From: an uncultured Spartobacteria bacterium | Lineage (GTDB): Bacteria; Verrucomicrobiota; Verrucomicrobiia; Chthoniobacterales; JAATET01 | NCBI GenBank assembly: GCA_937901895.1 | Contig: CALGTD010000002.1 | Coordinates: 1-56,653 of the forward strand | DNA: 56,653 bases | Reading direction: 5' to 3' | In this document: positions 55,996-56,653 of the stretch, in pieces | Position numbering within the stretch: position 1 is the stretch's first letter | Layout: the number at the start of each line of letters is the position of its first letter | Position numbers and translations under genes: made by a program | Notes under the pieces: model-generated | Told to the model about the DNA's origin: nothing | The model's database searches: none | Seen by the model: only the letters and a program-made list of their open reading frames with translations

Positions 55996-56653
55996 CGCTT
56001 GATTCCGAGGAAATCGAGGACGTCGTTGTAGAAGCCGCCCTGGTTCGAATAGAGCGCATAGTTCTTCGCACTCTCGAACCACGCCTTCGTCGACGGCTTC
56101 ACCGTTTTCACCGTATCCGCCAGATCGCGCTGCGTAATAGGCACGATCTGCCCGGTCTTCATCGCCTGGGACAGGCTGCGTTCGACAGCGGTTTCGAACA
56201 CCGCCTTCAAATCCGCTCCCGAAAAATCCTTCGTCCGCTTCGCGAGGTCACGTGCGTCGAGATTTGCGATCGGCTTGCCCCGTGCGAGCACCTCGATGAT
56301 GGACGCACGCGCCGGCTCATCGGGCGGTGGAACGAACAGAATCCGGTCAAAGCGGCCGGGCCGCCGAAACGCCGGGTCGATGTGCCAGGGTGCATTCGTC
56401 GCTCCGAGAATGAGCACGCCGTCGTTGCTCGCGACATTGCCGTCCATCTCGGCGAGAAACTGATTGATCAACGTGCGCCCGGGGCTCTTTCGCAGGTCGC
56501 GGCGGTCGGCGGCGAGGGCATCGACCTCGTCGAAAAAGAGAATCGCCGGCGCGTTGTCGCGGGCGAGTTCGAAGATCCGGTGGAGGTTCTTTTCGCTCTC
56601 GCCGATGTAGAGATCGAGAATCTGGTGGATTCCGATCGAGAGGAAATTCGCGT
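55992..56653 (-). CDS. AAA ATPase (N-terminus beyond window)
   Basis: The frame is open from the right edge down to a TGA at 55992, giving about 220 C-terminal residues. It shows the AAA core: ILFFDEVDALAADRRD (Walker B), FLAEMDGN, GATNAPWHIDPAFRRPGRFDRILFVPPPD (arginine finger and second region of homology), and DFSGADLKAVFETAVERSL (sensor 2). This is the single-ring Vps4/katanin-like or FtsH-like class rather than ClpX. The Walker A part lies outside the window. It is followed by an overlapping TPR membrane protein gene, which may be its partner. Confidence 0.9.
   Translation of the reverse strand, partial: ANFLSIGIHQILDLYIGESEKNLHRIFELARDNAPAILFFDEVDALAADRRDLRKSPGRTLINQFLAEMDGNVASNDGVLILGATNAPWHIDPAFRRPGRFDRILFVPPPDEPARASIIEVLARGKPIANLDARDLAKRTKDFSGADLKAVFETAVERSLSQAMKTGQIVPITQRDLADTVKTVKPSTKAWFESAKNYALYSNQGGFYNDVLDFLGIKR

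Overview
The window is a GC-rich stretch of bacterial chromosome, 56.6 kb, almost fully coding, with no rRNA, tRNA, CRISPR array, prophage or transposase that I can see. Four large exported proteins built from glycine-rich beta-strand repeats and ending in a PEP-CTERM type tail, two formylglycine-type sulfatases, a ThuA-domain protein and a DUF4965-type glycosidase/glutaminase-like protein point to a Verrucomicrobiota bacterium. This is inferred from family content; I cannot place it below phylum. Many genes lack a clear Shine-Dalgarno site, and many neighbours overlap by ATGA, which suggests translational coupling.

Layout. 1-5.2 kb: a ThuA-like protein (cut by the left edge), a secreted beta-carbonic anhydrase, a frameshifted four-helix-bundle (S23/IVP-type) gene, thiC behind a TPP riboswitch, and a second, cytoplasmic beta-carbonic anhydrase. 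5.3-11.8 kb: a glycosyltransferase 9, TerC, ExoD, glucokinase, glucose-6-phosphate dehydrogenase and a sulfatase. 11.8-20.9 kb (minus strand): a tightly packed run plsY, gpsA, serine hydrolase, circularly permuted ATP-grasp/alpha-E fusion, two transglutaminases, DUF2126 putative amidoligase. The last four form a recognisable but biochemically undefined peptide-ligation/transglutaminase system. 21-27 kb: secreted msrB, a second sulfatase, the folA-thyA pair, a WalJ-like hydrolase, two small membrane proteins and a redoxin. 27-37 kb: the DUF4965 protein and three tandem PEP-CTERM paralogues (A, B, C), each with its own strong terminator and a shared C-rich leader. 37-47 kb: two overlapping methyltransferases (one resembling the ovothiol N-methyltransferase domain), an M29-like aminopeptidase, a GT-C type membrane protein coupled to rmlA, a cupin, a NifS-type cysteine desulfurase, an SDR and a lipoprotein polysaccharide deacetylase. 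47-56.6 kb: a fourth PEP-CTERM paralogue (D), a DUF971 protein, a membrane protein, a U32 peptidase/hydroxylase, an AEC transporter, ispA, a TPR membrane protein and an AAA ATPase cut by the right edge.

The items I rate highest are the shared CCCCCAAA/TCCTCC leader, which sits where a ribosome-binding site should be in all four PEP-CTERM genes; the split amidoligase/transglutaminase operon; the 18-bp palindrome that contains the thiC stop codon and lies next to the four-helix-bundle gene; and the stand-alone ovothiol-type methyltransferase overlapping a thiol-methyltransferase-like gene.
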